Made by a program: the position numbers and the translations under genes. From CAZOKO01 sp964580455 (GTDB lineage Bacteria; Desulfobacterota; WTBG01), in NCBI GenBank assembly GCA_964580455.1, contig CAZOKO010000073.1, forward strand, positions 1-13,993: a DNA stretch of 13,993 nucleotides, read 5' to 3'. Below the pieces are notes generated by a model that was not told where the DNA came from, made no database searches, and saw only the letters and a program-made list of their open reading frames with translations. Shown in pieces: positions 1-6,344 of the stretch. Numbering within the stretch: the first letter of the stretch is position 1; each line of letters opens with the position of its first letter.

Positions 1-348
<348 letters not shown>

Positions 349-402
349 ATTTCAATTATCTAATTATTCTAAAAACCTCAAAACGACAGCCATGCTATTC
401 AA

Positions 403-415
403 TTTTCAAAGAACA
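403..415 (-). promoter_or_regulatory. boxA-like antitermination site in the rRNA leader
   Basis: On the minus strand, TGTTCTTTGAAAA lies between the rRNA promoter and the 16S 5' end. It resembles the boxA element of rRNA leaders (core TGCTCTTT), to which NusB/NusE bind to prevent premature termination. The motif and its continuation GAATAG are like leaders seen in many bacteria. Function is inferred from motif and position. Confidence 0.6.
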
Positions 416-433
416 ATTCTAAAGCGAAACTGT

Positions 434-462
434 ATGTTAATACTTATTCATCATATTGTCAA
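434..462 (-). promoter_or_regulatory. Promoter of the rRNA operon
   Basis: On the minus strand, a perfect -35 TTGACA (457-462) is followed after 17 bp by a -10 TAACAT (434-439). The DNA upstream of the -35 (463-480) is very AT-rich and could act as an UP element. The predicted transcript would start near 427, giving a leader of about 80 nt before 16S. The promoter sits only about 35 bp behind the tyrS stop codon, so the rRNA operon has its own promoter despite being in line with tyrS. Confidence 0.65.
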
Positions 463-497
463 GTAAAAAATGACATTATTTTCACATTATTTATCAA

Positions 498-1775
498 TCA
501 CTTAACTTTTATCTGATGATATTTTTTCTTTCCACTACGCAACACAATGCTTCCATTCTCAACATGTTTAAACCCGATTGTATCATCATATTTGCTAACT
601 GCTACCCCATTAATATATCCACCACGTTGATTTATTAGCCTGCGAGCTTCACCTCGGCTGGAACAAAGCCCAACTCTAGCAAAAAGTTCAAAAGCCGCTA
701 TTCCTTTTTCTAAAACCTCTTTATCTACAAGGCTGGTTGGCATTCCGCTTAAATCATTGGCAACTTTACTCCTTGGAATCGTGCTGGACGGAAACAACTG
801 ACTATCTATTCCCCTATATCCAAAAGCACTGGCAGAAGCTTCCCACACCTCTAAAGCCTTCTTTTCACCATGAGTAATTTTAGTTGCCTCAAATGCCAAA
901 ACAGTCTTAGCATTATTGATATCCTCCCCTTTTATCATCTCCACTGCTTCAACCTCTTTAAGAGGCAGGAAGGTAAATAATTTTAAGAATCTTCCAACAT
1001 CCGCATCATCCACATTAATCCAAAACTGGTAATACTCATAGGGAGAGGTTAAACTTTCATCTAACCAGATCGCTCCTTTCTCAGTTTTTCCCATTTTATC
1101 ACCGGAAGCAGCAATGATAAGAGGAAAGGTCATCCCAAAAACTTCTATCCCTTCAACCCTCCTCGTCAAATCAATGCCCGCCACAATATTACCCCACTGA
1201 TCATTACCCCCCATCTGCAAGAGACAACGATAATGCTTGCTGAGATACAGGAAATCATAAGCCTGGAGCAACATATAATTAAACTCGATGAAGTTGAGTC
1301 CTGTTTTTAACCTCGCCTTATAAGATTCTGCCGTAAGCATCCTGTTAACACTGAAATGGCAACCTGTATCACGAAGAAACTCAATATAACCCAGCTTACG
1401 TAACCAATCAGCATTATTGAGAAGAAGTGCCTCGCCTTCATCAAAATTAATGTATCTAGAGAACTGCTTTTTTATTGATATAGAATTTTCTTCAATTTGA
1501 TTTTCTGTAAGTATCTCCCGTATTTTAGTTTTACCACTGGGATCACCTATCAGACCTGTTCCCCCACCTACAAGAACAATGGGCTTATGACCACTTCGCT
1601 GGACATGAACCAGAGCCATAATTGGCACCAGACTCCCCACATGAAGAGTTGAAGCTGTAGGATCAAACCCGATATAGCAGGTAACGGGGCTTGAGAAAAG
1701 TTTCCTTACACCCTGCTCATCTGTCACCTGTTCAATAAACCCGCGGCTTTTTAATGTATCAAAAACATTCTCCAT
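498..1775 (-). CDS. tyrS: Tyrosyl-tRNA synthetase
   Basis: Charges tRNA-Tyr with tyrosine in the cytoplasm in an ATP-dependent class I reaction. The 425-residue length matches the E. coli/Bacillus-type TyrRS. The N-terminal Rossmann domain has the HIGH-type signature HVGS (residues 45-48, after GFDPTAS), and GGTGLIGDPSGK at 71-82. The tyrosine/tRNA pocket motif QMGGNDQWGN starts near 187, and the KMSKS loop is KMGKT (227-231). The C-terminal ~65 residues form an S4 RNA-binding domain (SSRGEARRLINQRGG). The ATG start has only a weak Shine-Dalgarno match. No T-box leader is visible in the 227-bp gap upstream. It lies in line with the rRNA operon below it and rny above it. All key motifs are intact. 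Confidence 0.97.
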   Translation of the reverse strand: MENVFDTLKSRGFIEQVTDEQGVRKLFSSPVTCYIGFDPTASTLHVGSLVPIMALVHVQRSGHKPIVLVGGGTGLIGDPSGKTKIREILTENQIEENSISIKKQFSRYINFDEGEALLLNNADWLRKLGYIEFLRDTGCHFSVNRMLTAESYKARLKTGLNFIEFNYMLLQAYDFLYLSKHYRCLLQMGGNDQWGNIVAGIDLTRRVEGIEVFGMTFPLIIAASGDKMGKTEKGAIWLDESLTSPYEYYQFWINVDDADVGRFLKLFTFLPLKEVEAVEMIKGEDINNAKTVLAFEATKITHGEKKALEVWEASASAFGYRGIDSQLFPSSTIPRSKVANDLSGMPTSLVDKEVLEKGIAAFELFARVGLCSSRGEARRLINQRGGYINGVAVSKYDDTIGFKHVENGSIVLRSGKKKYHQIKVK

Positions 1776-2002
1776 AATCTAATTCAACGTCCGAAACTCT
1801 ACACCTTACTGAAGCTAGAAGTTTCTTATCAGTTATTAAACTTGCTCCACTCATGGAGTGATGGAGTATTGGATAAACACAATCTGTTACGGGTTACGGG
1901 TTGATAAGAAAGGATATCGTTGAACCTGTAACACGAAACACGTATTAAACCCAATATTCCAATTTCTTAAGCAACACCTAAGCTCAGTTGACCACAACAT
2001 CA
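1776..2002. repeat. tyrS-rny gap with microrepeat words
   Basis: No gene is visible in this 227-bp gap. It contains short repetitive words: GGAGTGATGGAGTATTGG (around 1855-1872), the tandem GTTACGGGTTACGGGTT (1886-1902), AACCTGTAACACGAAACACG (1923-1942) and CCCAATATTCCAATTT (1950-1965). The third word is close to the reverse complement of the second. They resemble low-complexity filler words I recall from intergenic regions of uncultured bacteria. No clear terminator follows rny and no clear tyrS promoter was found, so the two genes may be cotranscribed. Confidence 0.45.
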
Positions 2003-3568
2003 CTACTTTGCAAAATCCACAGACCGTGTTTCTCTGATAACAGTAACCTTGATCTGGCCGGGGTAGCTTAAATTCGCTTCGATTTTCTTCGCTACATCTC
2101 GAGACAAAACGACAGCATCATCATCAGAAATCTCTTCGCTTTCCACGATGATTCTAATTTCTCTTCCGGCTTGTACCGCATAAGTCTTATTAACCCCTGG
2201 GAAAGACTCCGCTATCTCTTCTAACTCTTTCAGGTGCTTAACATAGGTTTCCAGCATCTCCCTTCTAGCACCCGGTCTTGCCGCAGAAAGGGCATCAGCA
2301 ACCTGCACGAGTATTGCAATCACCGTCTGAGGTTTCTCATCATCATGATGAGCAGCTAAGGCGTGAATGATTTCATCATCTTCCCCATACTTTTTCGCCA
2401 GATTTGCACCGATAATAGCATGCGACCCCTCCACCTCATGGTCAACAGCCTTACCAATATCGTGCAATAAACCGGCTCTTTTTGCCTTCTTAACATCAAG
2501 TCCCAGTTCAGAAGCAATAATACCACAAAAAGATGCCACTTCCAGTGAATGCTGTAAAACATTTTGATCATAACTGCTTCTATACTTCAGTCTGCCTAAA
2601 AGTTTTATCACCTCTCCATTCACTCCATGGACACCACAATCAAAGGTAGCCTGCTCACCAGCCTCCCGTATATTTGCATCCATTTCCTGCTTAACTTTCT
2701 CAACTATCTCTTCTATTCGCGCTGGGTGTATCCGTCCATCATCAATCAGCCGTCCTAAAGAAATCCTGGCGATTTCTCTCCTTATAGGATCAAACCCTGA
2801 AAGAACCACAGCTTCAGGCGTATCATCAATTATAAGATCTACCCCCGTAGCTGCTTCTATAGAACGAATATTTCTACCCTCCCTTCCAATAATTCTTCCT
2901 TTCATCTCTTCATTGGGAAGATTCACTACGGAAACGGTCTTTTCTGCAACATAATCGGCAGAATACCTCTGAATCGCTAAGGCCAGGATATTTCTGGCCA
3001 TCTTATCTGCAGTCTCTTTTGCTTCTTCTTCGATTCTACGAATAGTCTTTGCAGCTTCGTGCTTCGCTTCATTCTCCATAGACTGCATTAACGTTTTCCT
3101 GGCTTCCTCGGAAGACATCCCTGAAATATTTTCCAACTTCAACCTTTGCTGACCTAAAGCAGATTGCAACTCTTTTTCCTTTTCCAGGTTTTCCTTTTCT
3201 TTAATGGCCAAAGACTTATCTCTCTTTGAGAGACTAACCTCTTTTTGGTCTACAAGCTCAACTTTCTTATCCAGATTCTCATCTCTTTGAACCATTCTCT
3301 TCTCTAAATTCTGTATCTCCAACCTTCTATCCCTTGTCTCTTTTTCAAAGTCTGCCTTAGCCTTATATAGATCTTCTTTTACCTGCAGACGTGCCTCTTT
3401 CTTAATGGTTTCAGCTTCTTTTTTTGCTCTCTCTAATACTTTTTTTGATGCTTCCTCCACCATTTCAATTTTGGATTCAGCAAATCTTTTTCGAACAAAG
3501 AAACCAGCACAAGCTCCAAGGGCAAGAGCTAGTAACGCTATACCTATCATTATCGCAATCGACGCCAA
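2003..3568 (-). CDS. rny: Ribonuclease Y
   Basis: Membrane-anchored endoribonuclease that initiates mRNA decay; family activity is metal-dependent cleavage by an HD domain. Counting residues from the upstream GTG (3580), the order is: an N-terminal transmembrane helix (about 5-28), a long Lys/Glu-rich coiled coil (about 35-200), a KH RNA-binding domain with GRIIGREGRN (228-237), and an HD domain with H344, HDIGK (373-377), HH (411-412) and D429. This is the standard RNase Y order and length (~520 residues). A Shine-Dalgarno AAGGAGGTG overlaps the GTG at 3580 itself, leaving no spacing there, so I place the start at the in-frame TTG at 3568 (521 residues); the GTG would give 525. The gene lies downstream of 6S RNA and zapA on the same strand, a common arrangement. 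Confidence 0.95.
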   Translation of the reverse strand: MASIAIMIGIALLALALGACAGFFVRKRFAESKIEMVEEASKKVLERAKKEAETIKKEARLQVKEDLYKAKADFEKETRDRRLEIQNLEKRMVQRDENLDKKVELVDQKEVSLSKRDKSLAIKEKENLEKEKELQSALGQQRLKLENISGMSSEEARKTLMQSMENEAKHEAAKTIRRIEEEAKETADKMARNILALAIQRYSADYVAEKTVSVVNLPNEEMKGRIIGREGRNIRSIEAATGVDLIIDDTPEAVVLSGFDPIRREIARISLGRLIDDGRIHPARIEEIVEKVKQEMDANIREAGEQATFDCGVHGVNGEVIKLLGRLKYRSSYDQNVLQHSLEVASFCGIIASELGLDVKKAKRAGLLHDIGKAVDHEVEGSHAIIGANLAKKYGEDDEIIHALAAHHDDEKPQTVIAILVQVADALSAARPGARREMLETYVKHLKELEEIAESFPGVNKTYAVQAGREIRIIVESEEISDDDAVVLSRDVAKKIEANLSYPGQIKVTVIRETRSVDFAK

Positions 3569-3575
3569 AGTACTT

Positions 3576-3588
3576 GCCACCTCCTTTT
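3576..3588 (-). promoter_or_regulatory. rny ribosome binding site that decides the start
   Basis: On the minus strand AAAAGGAGGTGG is an almost full-length match to the anti-Shine-Dalgarno tail. The GTG at 3580 is inside this match and so is unlikely to be the initiation codon. The next in-frame start candidate, TTG at 3568, lies about 9-11 nt downstream, a usable distance. Confidence 0.55.
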
Positions 3589-3590
3589 AT

Positions 3591-3633
3591 GGTATAATCC
3601 ATCCGGGATCATGAAATCCCAAAAGGTTATACC
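3591..3633 (-). promoter_or_regulatory. Nested palindrome in the rny leader
   Basis: Two concentric inverted repeats share one centre. The outer arms are GGTATAA (3591-3597) and TTATACC (3627-3633); the inner arms are GGGAT (3605-3609) and ATCCC (3616-3620), with a 6-nt loop. The internal loops are 7 and 6 nt. As RNA this would be a two-step hairpin ending just a few bases before the rny Shine-Dalgarno sequence; as DNA it could be an operator. It could control rny translation or be an RNase Y autoregulatory site, but this is inference from position only. Confidence 0.45.
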
Positions 3634-4185
3634 TTATATAAAATGTTTTTCCCTAATTGACTGGCTTACAAGAATCAAATTTCCCCTTCCTTCACCCTGC
3701 TCCCATCAAGGCAGAAGGGATAGAATTGGCAAAAACCGACTATTGAAAAAATACTTATTATTCTAGTAAGTTTGTAGAAATACCGAGACGCGTATTTAGT
3801 GAGGTGAACAGAAAGAAGATTTGGTTTGATCTAATAAATGAGAGAGAGAAAACTTCTGAATTGATTTATTTCTATCAAACTTTTGTGAAGAAAGCTAGTA
3901 AACTTACTGAAAACCAACTGTTTTTTATTTATCTCTATTTTCAAAAACATGATGGAACAGATGTCTAAGGTCTCCTATGTCATAAGCAACTATCAACCCT
4001 AGTTTTAAAATACTTTTATACATCCCCTCAAAATCCACAATAAAGCAATAAACTTTCTCGCCTATTTCTGTATAGATTTTCAATTATCAAATTACTATGC
4101 TTTCTTTCACTTAATACATTCAATGCTCTCAGTAAAAAATCAAACCTAATTCTTTCTGTCCACTATCACTTAAAAAATATTTTTA
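3634..4185. other. Gene-poor gap between rny and 6S RNA
   Basis: About 550 bp of AT-rich DNA. Apart from the doubtful small frame at 3804-3968 I see no convincing gene. An AT-only near-palindrome (about 4171-4186, TTAAAAAATATTTTTAAA) lies just past the 6S RNA 3' end and may help end that transcript. A 13-nt word (AACCTAATTCTTT, 4143-4155) repeats a segment inside the 6S RNA (4220-4232). A -10-like TATAAG for rny lies near the right flank of the leader palindrome, but no clear -35 was found. Confidence 0.4.
3804..3968 (+). CDS. Doubtful 54-codon reading frame, possible gene remnant
   Basis: A GTG-initiated frame runs to a TAA at 3966 and stays open upstream to about 3747. The product is rich in Lys, Glu, Phe and Tyr, with runs such as KKIWFDLINEREKTSEL and ENQLFFIYLYFQKHDG that look more protein-like than random. 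The Shine-Dalgarno is poor (GAGG touching the start). I recognise no family. It could be a small gene, the decayed 3' end of a lost gene, or chance. Confidence 0.2.
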   Translation: MNRKKIWFDLINEREKTSELIYFYQTFVKKASKLTENQLFFIYLYFQKHDGTDV

Positions 4186-4380
4186 AATTCCCCGCCATGC
4201 CGTGTGAGCCACTTACTTGAACCTAATTCTTTTAGGTGGGCACCTTGTTACCACTTCAGACAACCCTGAAAAATATTCGGGGCCCGTCCTCCGCCAGCAA
4301 GGGAAAGCTCCCTTTCTTGAAGTGTTGGCTCAAGAAACATCGCTCCAATCACAGACACAGCAGGGATACGTCTCCCAATT
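4186..4380 (-). ncRNA. ssrS: 6S RNA
   Basis: 6S RNA mimics an open promoter and binds sigma70-RNA polymerase, lowering transcription in stationary phase. On the minus strand the 5' arm CTGCTGTGT (near 4353-4363) pairs with ACACGGCA (4198-4205) to form the closing stem. Two further internal pairings fit the family: CACTTCA with TGAAGTG around the central bubble, and a GAGCC...GGGAGC arm with a GGACGGGCCCCGA stem. The 3' part (CACCT...AGGTTCAAG...GTGGCTCAC) parallels the E. coli CACCTTGAACC...GGTTCAAGG hairpin. The length (~195 nt) and location right after zapA match known ssrS genes. The ends are estimated to within about 10 nt. Confidence 0.85.
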
Positions 4381-4408
4381 TCTAAAACTTAATGCAATTC
4401 AAGGAAGG

Positions 4409-4687
4409 TTAAGTCTGCGAATCAATATAATTGACTAAATCCTCTGACTTGGCCTCCACTACAGCAATGAGTTCTTCGTTAAGCTTCTTTGCCTGGAAGT
4501 AATCATTGGCTATGTTCATTGCTGTCAATATAAGGATATTAAGGGTTGCAACAGTTTTTGTTGTTTTGAGTACCTCTTCAATATTTTGATTCAGGCATTC
4601 TGCTATCTGATTTGCATATCTTTCTTCAACATCACTTTTGATGCTGTATTCTTTCCCCAGTATATTAATTGTAATATTTTCTGCCAA
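4409..4687 (-). CDS. zapA: Cell division protein ZapA
   Basis: A 92-residue Z-ring-associated protein that bundles FtsZ filaments at midcell. The N-terminal globular part (VTINILGKEY-like, here ITINILGKEYSIKSD) and the YANQIAECLNQNIEEV segment are typical of ZapA. They are followed by a helix (VATLNILILTAMNIANDYFQ) and a C-terminal coiled coil. The start is TTG at 4687, chosen because GAGGGG lies 4 nt upstream and the reading frame begins MAENITINI as in relatives. It follows the zapB-like gene by 16 bp and is followed at once by the 6S RNA gene, so one transcript probably carries all three. Confidence 0.9.
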   Translation of the reverse strand: MAENITINILGKEYSIKSDVEERYANQIAECLNQNIEEVLKTTKTVATLNILILTAMNIANDYFQAKKLNEELIAVVEAKSEDLVNYIDSQT

Positions 4688-4703
4688 TTAACCCCTCAAT
4701 CCA

Positions 4704-4937
4704 TTATCCCGTCTTTTCTATGCCTTCTATTTTGTCAATCAAAGCATCGAGCTTTGAGCGAATCAGATGTCTTTCCCTGGAAAGCTTCTCCAACCTGTTT
4801 TTTGTCTCCCTGTTTTCTCTACCCTTCACCTCATGTACACCAGCTAACTCATCCTTTTTTCCCTTTAAAAGGGAATACTGTTTTACCAGCTGATTAACTC
4901 TTCTCTCCAGGTTCTCAAATTTTTCCAGCCTAACCAC
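4704..4937 (-). CDS. ZapB-like / DUF904-type coiled-coil protein
   Basis: A 77-residue, highly charged protein predicted to be almost entirely coiled coil: LEKFENLERRVNQLVKQY has clear heptads, and a second stretch runs from RLEKLSRERHLI to the end. Small coiled-coil genes of the DUF904/ZapB type commonly precede zapA and act as Z-ring accessory factors; the assignment here rests on length, coil pattern and neighbour, not on a specific motif. The start is GTG at 4937, with AGGG about 7 nt upstream. It is the first gene of the cluster leading into zapA and 6S RNA. Confidence 0.7.
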   Translation of the reverse strand: MVRLEKFENLERRVNQLVKQYSLLKGKKDELAGVHEVKGRENRETKNRLEKLSRERHLIRSKLDALIDKIEGIEKTG

Positions 4938-4997
4938 TTACAAGCCCTGTAATTTCTTAATAATTTTCAAAAACTATCTCTTCAATCAGACGTTCAT

Positions 4998-5025
4998 ATA
5001 GTACTCTCTAAAAACTAAAAGTCAA
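4998..5025 (-). promoter_or_regulatory. Probable promoter of the zapB-like / zapA / 6S RNA cluster
   Basis: On the minus strand TTGACT (5020-5025) is separated by 16 bp from TACTAT (4998-5003). Transcription would start near 4990, leaving a leader of about 53 nt before the GTG at 4937. Confidence 0.45.
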
Positions 5026-5128
5026 GGAAAATCTTCCCCAAATTAGATGCCATTCTTTTTTGAAAAGAACATTTGAATTAATAATATAAAAGTGGTAATA
5101 TTAAGTAGTTTTTTGAATATTAAACTTG

Positions 5129-5134
5129 TATAAT
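5129..5134 (+). promoter_or_regulatory. Probable -10 element for the IPT/TIG gene
   Basis: A perfect TATAAT lies 29 bp before the start codon at 5164. No good -35 is present at 16-18 bp; TTGAAT at 5113-5118 is only 10 bp away, too close. It may be an activator-dependent promoter, or chance in AT-rich DNA. Together with the minus-strand promoter it makes 4938-5163 a divergent promoter region. Confidence 0.35.
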
Positions 5135-5163
5135 CAAAACAGAAAATGGAAGGAACAACCTCA

Positions 5164-6015
5164 ATGAAAAATCTATTTAAAATCTCTTTATTAAGTCTAT
5201 GCATTCTCTTCCTCTCCGATTCAGTGATTTGTTCAACCAAAGTGACTCCCCCTTTAAAAGCAGATGAAGGTTATCAGATACAGCCAACAAGTATTAGTGA
5301 TATCACTTATACAATATTGATCTGGACAGAGAGCGGAGGCATATTTCCTAAATATTTTCCTCAGTTCGAATTCGATGCCGGTGATGTATTTAAAGCAACT
5401 TCTGTATCTTCTGAATACAGCGAACTGACAGGCACCTGGACGGAAACAGACTTTGTCGCATTTACCCACTTTACGGCACGGGTTGAGGCTTCAGAGGAGG
5501 AGACCACAACAACAACTACTGCTGACACCTCTGCCACACAAGACATTCTCATACCTCAATCTATAGAACCGGAGAAAACTTCATTCCTGATCAATCTCTG
5601 GGGAATATCCCTTGATTTTACACCACCTCCACCTTTTGATACAATTGCTTTCAGTATGCTCTTCGGAGCCGGTGCATACCTGGGGACCGATGTTTTCTTC
5701 ACAGGTTTTGCCGGTACTGAAACGGAGGAACCTGATTTTGGTTCCGTTAGTCCTAACGAAGGAGAACAGGGTCAAACGATTGATGTAACCATTACTGGGA
5801 TAAATACCACATTCGAGAGGGCAGGGACCATCACAGTAGATTTTGGAGAAGGCATCGATGTTGGATCAACTGGTGTAAAAAATGACACTGAACTCAATGT
5901 CGAAATTTCAATCCAAGATGAAGCAAAAGTAGGAGATAGGACTGTAAGTGTAACATACGACAGCACTGTTATATCTGAAGCTGCCGCATTTACCGTAACA
6001 GAGAAAATAGAGTAA
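5164..6015 (+). CDS. Secreted protein with C-terminal IPT/TIG-like domain
   Basis: A 283-residue exported protein of unknown role. The ATG at 5164 is chosen over the in-frame ATG at 5146 because GGAAGGA (5148-5154) sits 9 nt upstream and the product then begins with a classic signal peptide (MKNLFKISLLSLCILFLSDS). Its cysteine is not in a good lipobox, so signal peptidase I cleavage is more likely. The mature part has a beta-rich region, a threonine-rich linker (EETTTTTTADTSATQ, about 111-125), a Pro/Phe/Gly-rich segment, and a final ~95-residue immunoglobulin-like IPT/TIG domain (FGSVSPNEGEQGQTIDVTITG to the C terminus). Such domains occur in cell-surface and envelope proteins. The gene stands alone, divergent from the cell-division cluster. 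Confidence 0.75.
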   Translation: MKNLFKISLLSLCILFLSDSVICSTKVTPPLKADEGYQIQPTSISDITYTILIWTESGGIFPKYFPQFEFDAGDVFKATSVSSEYSELTGTWTETDFVAFTHFTARVEASEEETTTTTTADTSATQDILIPQSIEPEKTSFLINLWGISLDFTPPPPFDTIAFSMLFGAGAYLGTDVFFTGFAGTETEEPDFGSVSPNEGEQGQTIDVTITGINTTFERAGTITVDFGEGIDVGSTGVKNDTELNVEISIQDEAKVGDRTVSVTYDSTVISEAAAFTVTEKIE

Positions 6016-6021
6016 TAATCA

Positions 6022-6056
6022 CACTACCCTCCGTGTATCCCCAAGCTGGGGTAGTG
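6022..6056 (+). terminator. Hairpin after the IPT/TIG gene
   Basis: Arms CACTACCC (6022-6029) and GGGTAGTG (6049-6056) pair perfectly over 8 bp. An alternative inner hairpin pairs CCCC (6039-6042) with GGGG (6048-6051), and the two are mutually exclusive. It begins 6 bp after the stop codon, which suggests a transcript end, but no U-tract follows, so it may be an RNA-stabilising hairpin instead. Confidence 0.35.
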
Positions 6057-6122
6057 ATCAGCAGGTCATATACACCACGAAAGAAAACTTTAAATTTACC
6101 CACAAGGGTAAAAAAATAAACA

Positions 6123-6291
6123 ATGTCTGTGTTTACACCAATAGGGAAGATGCTCATCCTGATGGGCATTTTCCTTTTCCTTATTGGACTGATAATGACT
6201 CTGGGAACATTTTAGCTTTTACTTTCCCCTCACCTCCTGTATTATCATCAGTATTATCTTAACCTTCCTATTCTACTTTCTTAGAAAATAA
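6123..6291 (+). pseudogene. Broken DUF2905-family small membrane protein gene
   Basis: Two fragments in different frames together resemble a DUF2905 protein, a family of ~65-70 residues with two transmembrane helices and unknown function. The first frame (ATG 6123, TAG 6213) gives IGKMLILMGIFLFLIGLIM, the usual first helix. The second, shifted by +1 (6211-6291), gives FSFYFPLTSCIIISIIL and ends FYFLRK, the usual GNFSFYFPL motif and second helix. The intervening segment, typically a KIPFLGxLPGD-type stretch of ~17 residues, is missing. So the gene appears to have suffered an internal deletion of about 50 nt plus a frameshift. The family is recalled, not searched. Confidence 0.6.
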
Positions 6292-6310
6292 TCCTTTATC
6301 AACACTCTGG

Positions 6311-6341
6311 GGACTGCTAACTGTAAACTGTGAACTGAAAC
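6311..6341 (+). repeat. AACTGTGAACTGT-type microrepeat before ispE
   Basis: The stretch from 6311 to 6341 consists of near-copies of one ~7-nt word (AACTGT, AAACTGT, GAACTG, AAACT). It ends 3 bp before the ispE start codon and occupies the place where a Shine-Dalgarno sequence would be expected. Confidence 0.5.
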
Positions 6342-6344
6342 TCT

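Noticed and set aside
1776..2002. T-box leader for tyrS
   Set aside because: No T-box sequence or antiterminator pairing found; the gap is made of short repeat words.
4217..4438. 73-codon plus-strand frame
   Set aside because: It lies opposite the 6S RNA gene and the zapA 3' end; the RNA structure explains the sequence and the frame has no ribosome site.
4586..4897. 103-codon plus-strand frame
   Set aside because: Antisense shadow of zapA and the zapB-like gene; Cys/Phe/Ser-rich composition typical of reversed coiled-coil codons.
5505..5532. ACAACAACTACT-type codon repeat as a CRISPR or satellite
   Set aside because: It is a short run of Thr codons in frame within the linker of a secreted protein.
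6093..6115. TACCC/GGGTA hairpin followed by A-run
   Set aside because: Short 5-bp stem and no U-tract in the plus direction; no minus-strand gene here to terminate.
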